DNA from: CAIVPM01 sp964477265
Lineage (GTDB): Bacteria; Bacteroidota; Bacteroidia; Chitinophagales; Chitinophagaceae
Reading direction: 5' to 3'
Length of the DNA stretch: 52,399 bases
Assembly (NCBI GenBank): GCA_964477265.1
Contig: CAYZDJ010000021.1
Location: 1 to 52,399, forward strand
Positions 19,501 through 26,903 of this stretch are shown one piece after another. The translations under genes were made by a program, and so were the position numbers. How positions within the stretch are numbered: the first letter of the stretch is position 1; each line of letters begins with the position of its first letter. The notes below the pieces were generated by a model. It worked only from the letters and a program-made list of their open reading frames with translations. It was not told the DNA's origin and did not search any database.

Positions 19501-22500
19501 CTTCACCATTGGTAGTGCTAATGTTTACACCAACAGTTGCAGCAACAGAACCAGAAGTTGTTCCCCTTACACCAGTACGGAAAATATCATTTTTAGAAAC
19601 TGTTGCAAATTTTTGACCTGTAAGATTAATAGCATTTGTGTAGAAGTCTTTAATAGTGTTGTTACTAACAACATTATTATTTCCATAGTATGTTGCAGAA
19701 GATGTGCTAGCTTGTAGCATTACACCTGCATACCCACCAAATATAACATTACCTGTAATTACATTATTACTACCTACATATACAGTGCCTGTAGATGCAG
19801 CCGCACCTGTTGCAACCGTGCTAAATACAACTGGGTATTGATTACCAATAGTGGTACTGCTAATACTTGCTACTAAAGTACAGTTACTAACACTGTCATA
19901 GTTAGCATCGTTAGTAATTTGAACGCAATAACCCAAGGTATTAGTTGTGCTAGTACCTAATAGGTTACCACCACCTGTTGCATCAATATTTAAATTTTTA
20001 AGGGTTACATAATCTGCACCATTAAATGTAAAACCGCCCCTATTAGTAGTAGTTACACCACCTTGGCTAAAGGTTAATAAGTTACTGTTACCATTAATGG
20101 TAATTCTGTTTGTGGCATTTGCACCAACAACTTGATTTAATACTACCTGTTCAGAATAAACTGTACCAGAAGCAGTAGTAAAATTAAATGTTACTGGACC
20201 TGCAATACCTTTACAGTTAAGATCGGTAATAGCTGCTGTTAAAGTATTATAGTTTGTACCACTTGTTGCAGAACCACTATTAATAGTGTAAGTACCCGCA
20301 GCCAATGGTACAGGAGAAGTTACTGTTTGTGTAGATGATGTAGTAACAGATGTTCCTGTATTTACACAAGAAATATTACATCTATAAACATAGTACTGAG
20401 GCAAAGATGTACTTGCAACATAGCTACTTGCATTAGCATAAGCTATATTACTATAAGTATTACCACTATCTGCCGAAACTTGCCATTGATAATTGTATCC
20501 AACTCCAACAGCATAACTTGATGTTAAAGTTAAAGTAGAAGTGCTACCATAACAAGTGATTGCACCAGAAGCAGTAGCATTAATTCCAGTTGCTGCTGGT
20601 GTAGTACAACTAAATGTTTGTGGTGTGCCATCAAACTCATCAGCACCTAAATCTGGTGCCAATGCACCACCATTGCTTGAACCTGAAGGACCAGGACGAC
20701 CTTGTGCATCAATGTCTTTATTAATACCTAAGTAAATATCCCCACGAGATTCTACATAGTTTGCAGCACTTGCATAAGCAGAACCAATATGCAAATCTCC
20801 AGAAGAAGAAGCTGCATAAGTTACCGCAACAGAGTTTGAACTTGCATCTGCACTCATACCAGATTTCCAGGTTGCAAATGTTTTATCTGCAGCACCTGTG
20901 CCACCAATGTGACCAACTGTAGTTGAAACAGATGAATAAAGAATGTTGTAGTCTGACGTCCATCCTGTAAGTACAGATGTTGCACCAGTATAGCCTGTGT
21001 TGTTACCTATAGCATAGTGTTTACCAGTACCACCAGTGCGGGTATTTGTAAAAATATTATTTTTAAGAACAACAGTTTGAACACGAACTGTAGCTGTAGA
21101 AAGGTCACCTCTTAAAAAACAGAAAGTATTTAAAGCACCAGAAGTTACAGTTCCTTCAATATTAACAGTGTTGTGGAAGATATAGTCTATTGGGTCTGGT
21201 GTTGTACCATGTTTTGCCCAAATACCTATCATTGCTCTGTTTGAAGCATCACTGCTACCACCATAAGTTCCCAATTCAATCATATTGTTATAGATAGAAT
21301 CCTGATTTTGAGCACTTATAACCTGAATACCTGACACAACTGGAGGAGCAGTTGCAGATACAGATGTACAAGTATTTTTTAAGCTATAAATTTTATTGTT
21401 GAATACCCTTGGATTTTGAGCAGAGCTAATACCAATACCACCAACAGTAATGCTACTAGCCGAACTTGCATTGGTAGTATCCTGAATATTATAAATTGTA
21501 TTGCCACTAACCACAGGATTTAATCCATAACCTAACAAGATACCTTGTGCAGCAAAGTTTATAGAACTAACTGCTGTTGTAGCTTGTGAGTTTGAAGTTA
21601 AATCATGAATAATGTTATTGGAAATATTCATTGAACCAACTGTACTTGCAGTAGGTGTTACAATACCTCTTACAAAAGTACTGGTAGAACTACTACTAGA
21701 AAACATGTTAAAGTTCTGAACAGTATTATTAGTAACCGCAACTGTAGAACCATTACCTGTAGAGCTAAGTGAAACTAGGTATATACCTACACCTACAGCA
21801 ACTGTAGAAGAACCTGCTGTACCAGCTACCATGTTATTTGTGGTAGTATTACCTACAATATTGTTGTCAATAGTTAAAGTAGCTATAGAATTAGTATTAT
21901 AAATACCAAATGAGTTACATGTGTTGGTAGAAGATGTAAGTATTGTAGAAGAAAAACCGCCCAATTTATTATTGCTCACATTAACGGAACCAGTAGTTGC
22001 CAAATGAATACCTGTTACGCCAGTTGCAGGAAATGGCGATAATGATTGATTAGAAGAACCAACCATTGCAATAGAAGCTGTACCAGATGTTGAACCAATT
22101 GTATTGAAAGCTACATTACCAATATTTGCACTTGCTGTACCTGCAATATAAATACCAGTAAAGGCGTTGGTTACACCTGTTGCTAAACCACCAGCAGTTG
22201 TATCTCTGAATGCTGCAATGGTATTTCCTTGTATAGAGGCAGTAGTAGCAGTTGTACCACTAACTGCAATAGCAATCAATTGAACTGAATTTGTACTTAA
22301 TGTAGCTCCAGTAGATAAAATATAAGTACCGGTTTGTGTTGATGACGAATAACCCAAAATATTATTTGTTATTGTAGCACCATCGCCAGTTCCAATATTT
22401 ATAATGTATGATGTAAAGCTACCAGATATTGTTCTTCTTGCTGTTTGATAAAATCTGTTGCCACTTATTGTCCAGTTATTAGAACTATTTGCATTTGTAG

Positions 22501-23224
22501 ACACAATATTAATAGCGTAAGACGCAGCAGCTGCATTCCAATAATCATATATATTATTATTATCTATTAAAATACTACTGTTATCTATTGTTGAACTTGT
22601 ACCTGAAGAAAGGATAGAATTTGTTGGTAAGTTTGAACCAGCAGGTGCAACATTACAATTGCTTACTGTATCATTATCGTTACCAGTTGTTGTACCAGCA
22701 CCAAACATAATCACACCATTAATTGATGAAGTACCAGAACCGTTAATAGTACAATTAGTAATTTTATTATTGCTAGCATCGTTTCTAAACAAAATAGTAT
22801 TAGTAAAACCAGTAGCTGTATTGCTAATAGTTAAACTGTTACCGCTTGCATTTAAACCATCAATAATAACCCTGTCAGCACCATTAAAGTTTATTAAACT
22901 TCTTCCAGATGTGGTAAGGTTACCACTAACTGTAATAGCACCACTTGGGTTAATGGTAAGTTTGTGCCAATCGCCCTGTGCCAAAGAGTCATTACCTGTC
23001 TCGGTAATGTTGGAGCTGATGGTAACAACAATGCTGTTACCAACTTGTGAACCACCACCATTTAAGGCAGTAAATACCGCACCTAAGTTGGAATAACTTC
23101 CATCAAGTGCAGTTGAACCACTTACGGTAACTTGAGAGTTTGCAGTTGCAATACATACAAATGCAAACAAACAAATAAGAACCACTCTGCTTAAGAGTCT
23201 TGAAACAATCGTAGATTTTTTCAT
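13502..23224 (-). CDS. 3240-aa T9SS-secreted beta-helix and Ig-like surface protein
   Basis: A signal peptide (residues of about 1-30, LICLFAFVCIATANSQ) is followed by four right-handed beta-helix modules at roughly 30-865, 975-1480, 1580-2065 and 2170-2660. Modules 2-4 each open with a related SGTYTIN..A.SG.NF.SFT.AI segment and the modules end with a GA.EFD-type signature. They are rich in NNTI, SNNTI and NGADYVTLKNL motifs. Ig-like linkers sit between modules. After 2660 come a domain with YFRKGTGGSWS, one Ig/PKD-like and three Big_2-like domains. Residues of about 3163-3240 are a T9SS type A sorting domain (VLYPNPARSIVSLNI ... LAKGMYLVSVITEEGKSTKKLIVE). Beta-helix modules often bind or cleave polysaccharides, but no catalytic site is recognised. 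An adhesin or glycan-binding role is inference. Start is ATG 23224. Confidence 0.9.
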   Translation of the reverse strand: MKKSTIVSRLLSRVVLICLFAFVCIATANSQVTVSGSTALDGSYSNLGAVFTALNGGGSQVGNSIVVTISSNITETGNDSLAQGDWHKLTINPSGAITVSGNLTTSGRSLINFNGADRVIIDGLNASGNSLTISNTATGFTNTILFRNDASNNKITNCTINGSGTSSINGVIMFGAGTTTGNDNDTVSNCNVAPAGSNLPTNSILSSGTSSTIDNSSILIDNNNIYDYWNAAAASYAINIVSTNANSSNNWTISGNRFYQTARRTISGSFTSYIINIGTGDGATITNNILGYSSSTQTGTYILSTGATLSTNSVQLIAIAVSGTTATTASIQGNTIAAFRDTTAGGLATGVTNAFTGIYIAGTASANIGNVAFNTIGSTSGTASIAMVGSSNQSLSPFPATGVTGIHLATTGSVNVSNNKLGGFSSTILTSSTNTCNSFGIYNTNSIATLTIDNNIVGNTTTNNMVAGTAGSSTVAVGVGIYLVSLSSTGNGSTVAVTNNTVQNFNMFSSSSSTSTFVRGIVTPTASTVGSMNISNNIIHDLTSNSQATTAVSSINFAAQGILLGYGLNPVVSGNTIYNIQDTTNASSASSITVGGIGISSAQNPRVFNNKIYSLKNTCTSVSATAPPVVSGIQVISAQNQDSIYNNMIELGTYGGSSDASNRAMIGIWAKHGTTPDPIDYIFHNTVNIEGTVTSGALNTFCFLRGDLSTATVRVQTVVLKNNIFTNTRTGGTGKHYAIGNNTGYTGATSVLTGWTSDYNILYSSVSTTVGHIGGTGAADKTFATWKSGMSADASSNSVAVTYAASSSGDLHIGSAYASAANYVESRGDIYLGINKDIDAQGRPGPSGSSNGGALAPDLGADEFDGTPQTFSCTTPAATGINATASGAITCYGSTSTLTLTSSYAVGVGYNYQWQVSADSGNTYSNIAYANASSYVASTSLPQYYVYRCNISCVNTGTSVTTSSTQTVTSPVPLAAGTYTINSGSATSGTNYNTLTAAITDLNCKGIAGPVTFNFTTASGTVYSEQVVLNQVVGANATNRITINGNSNLLTFSQGGVTTTNRGGFTFNGADYVTLKNLNIDATGGGNLLGTSTTNTLGYCVQITNDANYDSVSNCTLVASISSTTIGNQYPVVFSTVATGAAASTGTVYVGSNNVITGNVIFGGYAGVMLQASTSSATYYGNNNVVSNNTIKDFYTNAINLTGQKFATVSKNDIFRTGVRGTTSGSVAATVGVNISTTNGEGITIRNNAMHNVFDGITAKSHTNGFTGVNITGSTNTASAYCNVINNTIYKIVGSGSYVGITMSPAYVKAYHNTIVFDNDTATTTATTYGIQLSSSVGIYDVRNNIVHITRGSANTATGSKSCLYIVTIPNNTTNPYTNFTIDYNNYYQSCSNCGSNNYLITYNSSTNGITSASGLPTWRNLGYGYDANSLNIDPAFVNASTDVTPTNGAIDDMGVSVGVTTDINNNNRNASLPDMGAIEWASSPCTDPPTPGAASASVTVACSTTNITLDVIGGTNGSGQSTQWQYSTDNSNWNNLTTARKATSYTTTQSVTTYYRAEIVCSGGIPAYTNTVTVTTPTAISGTYTINKNAAASGSNFQSFTAALNAIYCGISGPVVFNVVTNSGPYNEQISIGSIPGASATNTITFNGNRNRLYFNATNSNARHTVQLNGAKYVTFDNLIIEGKGTSTDAGIGVHFAAGSSYNTISNCKVDAGANTTTTNHAAIWMSNTQVSSTFPVSTGTTLANAISYNTITNDTLIGGNYAIGASSGTSAAIGKKNAFTNNVIRDFYGYGILIQNQDSATISGNELSRPTRLTNATNQAAGIYIYNVCTNSVVDRNRIHDLYAKDLANTGSCYPLQNGPSTGATSGNENTISNNLVYSIKSNSGSKYGVYIQSTYLNVYNNTIILDDNTAANTSAVVGIYFGVTNNLKVKNNLFYITHLGSGTKRNVQLGNGTLLSTVSMDYNEFYMNVPSGNGTATFGQNTLPAKTYTDLASWKTDSANSANAIDQNSLSSFIAFKSASTGDYTPTAKISFNNTGTPIATVTTDINGTTRSATTPDIGAYEFDIVACTGTPSGGTAFASTASACIGTDFAVDVTGQSSGLGIVHQWQSATSVNGTWSDVGVSLQDTSASLTISQTADNYYRLKTTCTNSGQVAYSSSVLVLTPQYVSGTFTIDSAYATDISQNNFQSFTDAINYISCGVNGPVVFNVATGSVCRDQITIPAITGTSATNTITFNGNGVQFLIAPVASTSRTAITLYGADWVRLNNFNIDLSSSTQGGIGIIMGYGANNNIINGCTINASENTTVTTGSTTFYGISISGTSSGSPSANTTGSNGSYNTINNCNIKGGNIGIYMQGPTISSGVMDSGNVVSNCQITDAYSVFVDVNRQYGAIYSGNNLYRTSNRTTYGNGNTHYIFRAQGSTVNCLYEKNKLHDFFVTDVTANGVLYCFYNAASNSGITYTGNDTMNKYHNNLCYNLYYQGNTIPFFMTSATNYQLYHNTVVLDGTGPNGAGWNGGQTYGIQVLGSSIKGVDIRNNNIYISRFGTSIKRCILLNPTSTVGTNPIISNNNNFYFNGTGGTDNNLGQYTTVTYATLANWQTANSNAYDQNSSSVDPNFANANAANYAPTNTALNTVGATNLGVTTDILNNLRTTFFYPGCYESDNQPPSFTNATALTCTSSSSSAVLTGVIIADDNGVPTTGANIPRIYFRKGTGGSWSNTAGSLTSGNSLSGTWSFTMDYSTLGGVNPGDLVQYFVVAQDNFSTANVGASVTGVTATNVNTILVYPSAPSSFTRAVTPTVTISTDTTGVCSGNSVTFEATGTNTGSSPVFQWKKNNANFTTGSSVIFPPNSLNNNDLITCELTSNNSCQTTNIAFSNLLFMTVKSSPASATITSQYSTNTTSLAMCTFGSVVSLYPSLADGVWSSSNQSVATVARVNATSYSANVTAIANGTATLTYTLTTPNTTCSTVSTVLVKVSKQNTPAAITGSSSLCVASNTTYTTTDVDGVWSTAGRATINATTGVATGVAAGSTTILYTKTNSDGCSASSTKAITVNAQPATPTVSYAPGTTGISGSGGFCRNKTFTVVGKPSNGVWSKTGSGISISPANTVSTTTVVTTAATAGSAVITYTYTDANGCSNFRSTSMTISASCKGVAANTSAIDNVNFVLYPNPARSIVSLNIKALVGSGSIIVTDLYGKQLKQQPLSMGINNIDVNGLAKGMYLVSVITEEGKSTKKLIVE

Positions 23225-23512
23225 TTGTTTTGTTTTGATTATAAAATAAAAAATTTGAGAGTTAGTGTTGCCAAAAAATGTTGGTTGTTTTAAGAGTACC
23301 TATTACGGATTCCTAAAAACGGGTCTTGGAACGCAAGTTACACCTGATTATTGCATAGAAATACTAGCCAAAGGCTGAGAAAAAAAGTTAATTAACAAAC
23401 AGCCAATACAACAAACGAATTTGCTGTTTTAACAAAAGAAAGGGAAATATTTTTTTGGGAAAAATTTAAGAAATGACTTATAAAAGTTTGAAATCAACTA
23501 ATTAAACAAAAA

Positions 23513-24277
23513 CTAATTTTGTAATTGTTCTAAAATTTCTTCTAATCTGCCCTTGGAAATTTCAAGTTTTTCCTGATTAGTCATTTCAATAAACCATTGT
23601 TGATTATTGGCTTTTACAATTTGCTTTACAAAGCTTTTATTAATGATATATGACCTGTGAATCCTTATAAAACTAGGATGGTGCACAATAGCATCGTCAT
23701 ATACTTTAAGGTTTTTGCTGCTGGTATGCATTTCTGTATTTTGCATAAAAAACTTTGTATAATTTCCAGCACCTTCAAGATACATCAGTTCACTTAGGTT
23801 CACAATAATAATTCTGCCAATATTATTGATATAAACTCTGGTAGGCAGTTGCTTTGTATTCTGTGGTAAGTAATTATTGTAAAACTGTTGTATCTGCTCT
23901 TTATAAATATTTTGATTAAACTGTTGTTGCTTAAATCTTTCAAGCACGTTATTAACCTGCTCGGCAGTTAACGGTTTTATTAAATAGTGCAAGGCACAGG
24001 CTTCAAAGGCTTCAACTGCAAAACCAGTATGAGCTGTAATAAAAACAATTGGAATATTATAGGGCAAATTATTGGCAACCCAAAGACCATTGTGTTGTGG
24101 CATTTCAATATCACAAAAAATTAAGTCTACTTTTTCATTTTGCAAAAAATCAATAGCACTTTTAGCATCTGTAAAGCCAGCTTTGTACTCAATGCTTTCT
24201 ATTTTGCCAAATACTGCTTTACAATAGTCAAGTGTTTGCAACTCGTCATCAATATGTATTACCTTAATATTAGCCAT
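23513..24277 (-). CDS. LytTR-family response regulator
   Basis: This 254-aa regulator has an N-terminal receiver domain (residues of about 3-120) with acidic residues Asp10/Asp11, phospho-acceptor Asp56 in LIFCDIEMP, a TAHTG switch segment and KPL with the conserved lysine. A C-terminal LytTR DNA-binding domain follows (about 150-254; RIIIVNLSELMYLEGAGNYTKF, FIRIHRSYIIN). Such proteins are normally driven by a LytS/HisK_5 sensor kinase, but none is in the window, so it is an orphan here. I chose ATG 24277; a TTG at 24289 is less likely. It is divergent from the DUF3857 gene, and a promoter motif lies about 50 bp upstream. Confidence 0.93.
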   Translation of the reverse strand: MANIKVIHIDDELQTLDYCKAVFGKIESIEYKAGFTDAKSAIDFLQNEKVDLIFCDIEMPQHNGLWVANNLPYNIPIVFITAHTGFAVEAFEACALHYLIKPLTAEQVNNVLERFKQQQFNQNIYKEQIQQFYNNYLPQNTKQLPTRVYINNIGRIIIVNLSELMYLEGAGNYTKFFMQNTEMHTSSKNLKVYDDAIVHHPSFIRIHRSYIINKSFVKQIVKANNQQWFIEMTNQEKLEISKGRLEEILEQLQN

Positions 24278-24327
24278 TATATTATTCAAAAAACAACCTT
24301 AAATTATTGATATTAATTTGTACCTTA

Positions 24328-24361
24328 CAAATTTAAGTATTTACAACTAATGCGTTGCAAA
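24328..24361 (-). promoter_or_regulatory. Promoter for the LytTR regulator gene
   Basis: On the minus strand TTTG (24361-24358), a 22-nt spacer and TAAATTTG (24335-24328) fit the Bacteroidota -33/-7 consensus. The expected transcript start is about 45 nt before ATG 24277. Confidence 0.5.
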
Positions 24362-24457
24362 AAATATAGTTTACATGTAATATAAATTTTTATGTGGTAC
24401 TAATTCTATTTCAAGTTGCATAAAAAAAATTTTATTATTGCACAAATAACCTCATCA

Positions 24458-26347
24458 ATGAAACACTTTTTTACCATCTTTATTTCTTTGCTTTCGCAAC
24501 AATGCCTTTGCCAGGAATATGCAGTAAACTTAATACCAGATTCACTAAAGGAAAATGCCAATGCTGTATTGCGTAAAGAAGAATTATTTGTTGATATAAG
24601 AGATATAGACAAGGCTGTTGTTCATCATAAATACGCTATAACAATCTTAAACGAGACTGGCGATATGTATGCAATTTATCAAGAGCAATACGATAAATTA
24701 ATAAGCCTTAGCGATATTAATGGTACATTATACGATGCCAATGGTACAAAAATAAAATCTGTGAAACGCAGAGATATAAAGGACTACAGCGATGATGGCG
24801 ATAACTTTTATACAGACAACAGGGTCAAAACTTTTTCCTTTCACTATAAAAACTATCCTTACACAGTTGAGTTTGAAGATGAACAAATTTATAATGGAAT
24901 TTACTTATTGCCTCAATGGAGTCCTGTTATTAATTCAAAAACTTCAGTACAGCAAAGCAAGTTTATAGTAGAAACACCTTTAGATTACGAATTACGCTAT
25001 AAGCAATTTAATATAACAAAAGAGCCATTGAAAACAGTAACTAAAAAAATTAATTACACCTGGGAACTTAGTAATTATAAGGCTGTTGAGCTTGTTATTC
25101 TTGCACCAGATTTTATAGAAATGGTTCCAAATATAATGTTAGCTCCTAGCAAATTTTCAATTAGTGGTTACACTGGCAATATGAGTAGTTGGAAAGAATT
25201 AGGAAAATTTCAAACTGTATTAAACAAAGGAAGAGATGTGTTGCCTGATAATATAAAAGCTAAAATTCATGAATTAACTGACAAATTAAAAACAGAAGAA
25301 GAAAAAGTAAAAACTATTTATCAATATCTGCAAAGCAACACAAGATATATCAGCATTCAATTAGGCATTGGTGGTTGGCAGCCTTTGCCAGCAAGTTTTG
25401 TGGGCGAAAAAAAGTATGGCGATTGCAAGGCATTAAGCAATTTTATGGTAAGCTTACTTAAAGAAATAAACATTAAAGCAAACTATGTTATAATAAATTC
25501 TGGAAAAAATGTTAGCGTAGGATTGTTTGAAGATTTTCCTTGCAAATATTCAAATCATATAGTTACATGTGTGCCATTAAAAAACGATACAATTTGGCTT
25601 GAATGTACCAGTCAGACTTCAAGTGCAGGTTATATGGGCACATCTACAGGCAATAGAAAAGCCTTAATGATTACAGACAGTGGTGGTGTGGTTGTAAACA
25701 CTCCAAAATTTATTGCAAGCCAAAACAAATCTGTAAGGAACGTGTCTGCAACCATTGATGAAACAGGCACTTTAAAATTAAATGCAGCATCAAAATTAAC
25801 TGGCACAGAACAAGAAACTGAACATAGCTTGCTAACAGATGTAACACAAGAGCAACGACTTGAATATTTAAACAAGCTATACGATTTGCCAACTTATACT
25901 GTTGATAAAATTGAATATAAAGAAACACAAGGACGCATACCACAAATTGATGAAAGCCTTGTTATCACTGCACCAGCATTTGCCAACATAACAGGCAAGC
26001 GAATGTTTTTGCAACCAAACCTATTTAATAAAGAAAGCAAACTACCAAATAATAAACCCAGAATTTTTGACATAGTTTACAGAGTTTCTTATATAAATAT
26101 TGACAGCATAGAAATTAAAATTCCTGTTGGTTACACAATAGAAATGATGCCAAAGAATATTGCCCTTGATAACAAGTTTGGTAAATATAAAATTGACTAC
26201 AGTTACATCAACGAAACTATAAAAGTAATCAGGTATTACGAGCAATCTGCTAATCGTTTTCCTGCAAAAGATTACCCAGAGCTAGTTTCATTTTACGATA
26301 AAATGGCAAGTGCAGACAGGGCTAAAATGGTTTTGGTAAAACAATAG
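24458..26347 (+). CDS. DUF3857 / transglutaminase-like secreted protein
   Basis: This 629-aa protein has a signal peptide (MKHFFTIFISLLSQQCLCQ), so it acts in the periplasm or at the cell surface. Residues of about 40-210 match the DUF3857 pattern (HHKYAITILNETGDMYA, NYPYTVEFEDEQ). A transglutaminase-like core at about 270-390 has Cys323 in KYGDCKALSNFM and His367 in SNHIVTCVPL. The third position falls in TIWLECT, where Glu381 may stand for the usual Asp. A C-terminal beta-rich domain follows. Family members are widespread in Bacteroidota, and no substrate is known. ATG 24458 is chosen because it gives a proper signal peptide; a TTG at 24416 would add 14 residues before it. It is transcribed toward the BlaI/M56 pair, 177 bp away. 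Confidence 0.85.
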   Translation: MKHFFTIFISLLSQQCLCQEYAVNLIPDSLKENANAVLRKEELFVDIRDIDKAVVHHKYAITILNETGDMYAIYQEQYDKLISLSDINGTLYDANGTKIKSVKRRDIKDYSDDGDNFYTDNRVKTFSFHYKNYPYTVEFEDEQIYNGIYLLPQWSPVINSKTSVQQSKFIVETPLDYELRYKQFNITKEPLKTVTKKINYTWELSNYKAVELVILAPDFIEMVPNIMLAPSKFSISGYTGNMSSWKELGKFQTVLNKGRDVLPDNIKAKIHELTDKLKTEEEKVKTIYQYLQSNTRYISIQLGIGGWQPLPASFVGEKKYGDCKALSNFMVSLLKEINIKANYVIINSGKNVSVGLFEDFPCKYSNHIVTCVPLKNDTIWLECTSQTSSAGYMGTSTGNRKALMITDSGGVVVNTPKFIASQNKSVRNVSATIDETGTLKLNAASKLTGTEQETEHSLLTDVTQEQRLEYLNKLYDLPTYTVDKIEYKETQGRIPQIDESLVITAPAFANITGKRMFLQPNLFNKESKLPNNKPRIFDIVYRVSYINIDSIEIKIPVGYTIEMMPKNIALDNKFGKYKIDYSYINETIKVIRYYEQSANRFPAKDYPELVSFYDKMASADRAKMVLVKQ

Positions 26348-26502
26348 TTTTAACAAAAGTAATTTCTAACTGAATAAACCAAAATCGCAATAGCTTTCTA
26401 TGTATTCTGCGTTTTCTGTGAGCAATAATTTTTTGAAATATTTTTTAAGAGCTTACTTTAACAAAAATTAACATTTCTTTTAGAAATCTTCTCGTAAAAT
26501 TG

Positions 26503-26522
26503 CATACGAAAAAAATCGTATG
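26503..26522. promoter_or_regulatory. Candidate BlaI-type operator
   Basis: The 20-bp palindrome CATACGA-N6-TCGTATG ends two bases before the blaI-like ATG (26525). It sits right after TAAAATTG (26495-26502), a one-mismatch -7 element. Position and symmetry suit autoregulation by the BlaI-like repressor, whose relatives bind short palindromes over their own promoter. Confidence 0.6.
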
Positions 26523-26524
26523 TA

Positions 26525-26902
26525 ATGAATAAGTTGCAAAAGCCCACTGAAAGCGAGTTAGACATTTTGCGTATTCTTTGGCGAAATGATGAAGCAAGTG
26601 TAAGGCAGGTACACGAAGAGTTATCGCAAACAAAAGAAGCCGGATATACTAATACATTAAAGCTCATGCAAATAATGTATGAAAAGAATTTGGTGCTTAG
26701 AGACAATAGTAGTAAGGTACACATCTATAAACCTAACGTAAGCCAGGAACAAACCCAGCAACAATTTTTACCAAAATTTATTGATACTCTTTTTAGTGGC
26801 TCATCCACTCAATTAGTAATGCAGGCTTTGGGTAACCACACCCCTACTGCAACTGAGATTGATGAAATACAAGCATTACTTGACAAGCTAAAAAATAAAT
26901 AG
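26525..26902 (+). CDS. BlaI/MecI/CopY-family transcriptional repressor
   Basis: This 125-aa protein opens with the family signature PTESELDILRILWRNDEASVRQVHEEL, a winged helix. It continues with GYTNTLKLMQIMYEKNLVLRDNSSKVHIYKP (wing). The C-terminal half is the dimerisation region with the protease-sensitive helix. In bla/mec systems the repressor is inactivated by cleavage after M56 sensor activation. Here the M56 gene begins one base after the stop, so the two are an operon. No beta-lactamase gene is nearby, so the target genes are unknown; the upstream DUF3857 gene is on the same strand. Confidence 0.93.
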   Translation: MNKLQKPTESELDILRILWRNDEASVRQVHEELSQTKEAGYTNTLKLMQIMYEKNLVLRDNSSKVHIYKPNVSQEQTQQQFLPKFIDTLFSGSSTQLVMQALGNHTPTATEIDEIQALLDKLKNK

Positions 26903-26903
26903 T

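Noticed and set aside
23225..23512. Regulatory elements upstream of the 3240-aa gene
   Set aside because: I looked for TAnnTTTG and strong hairpins on the minus strand and found no convincing match.
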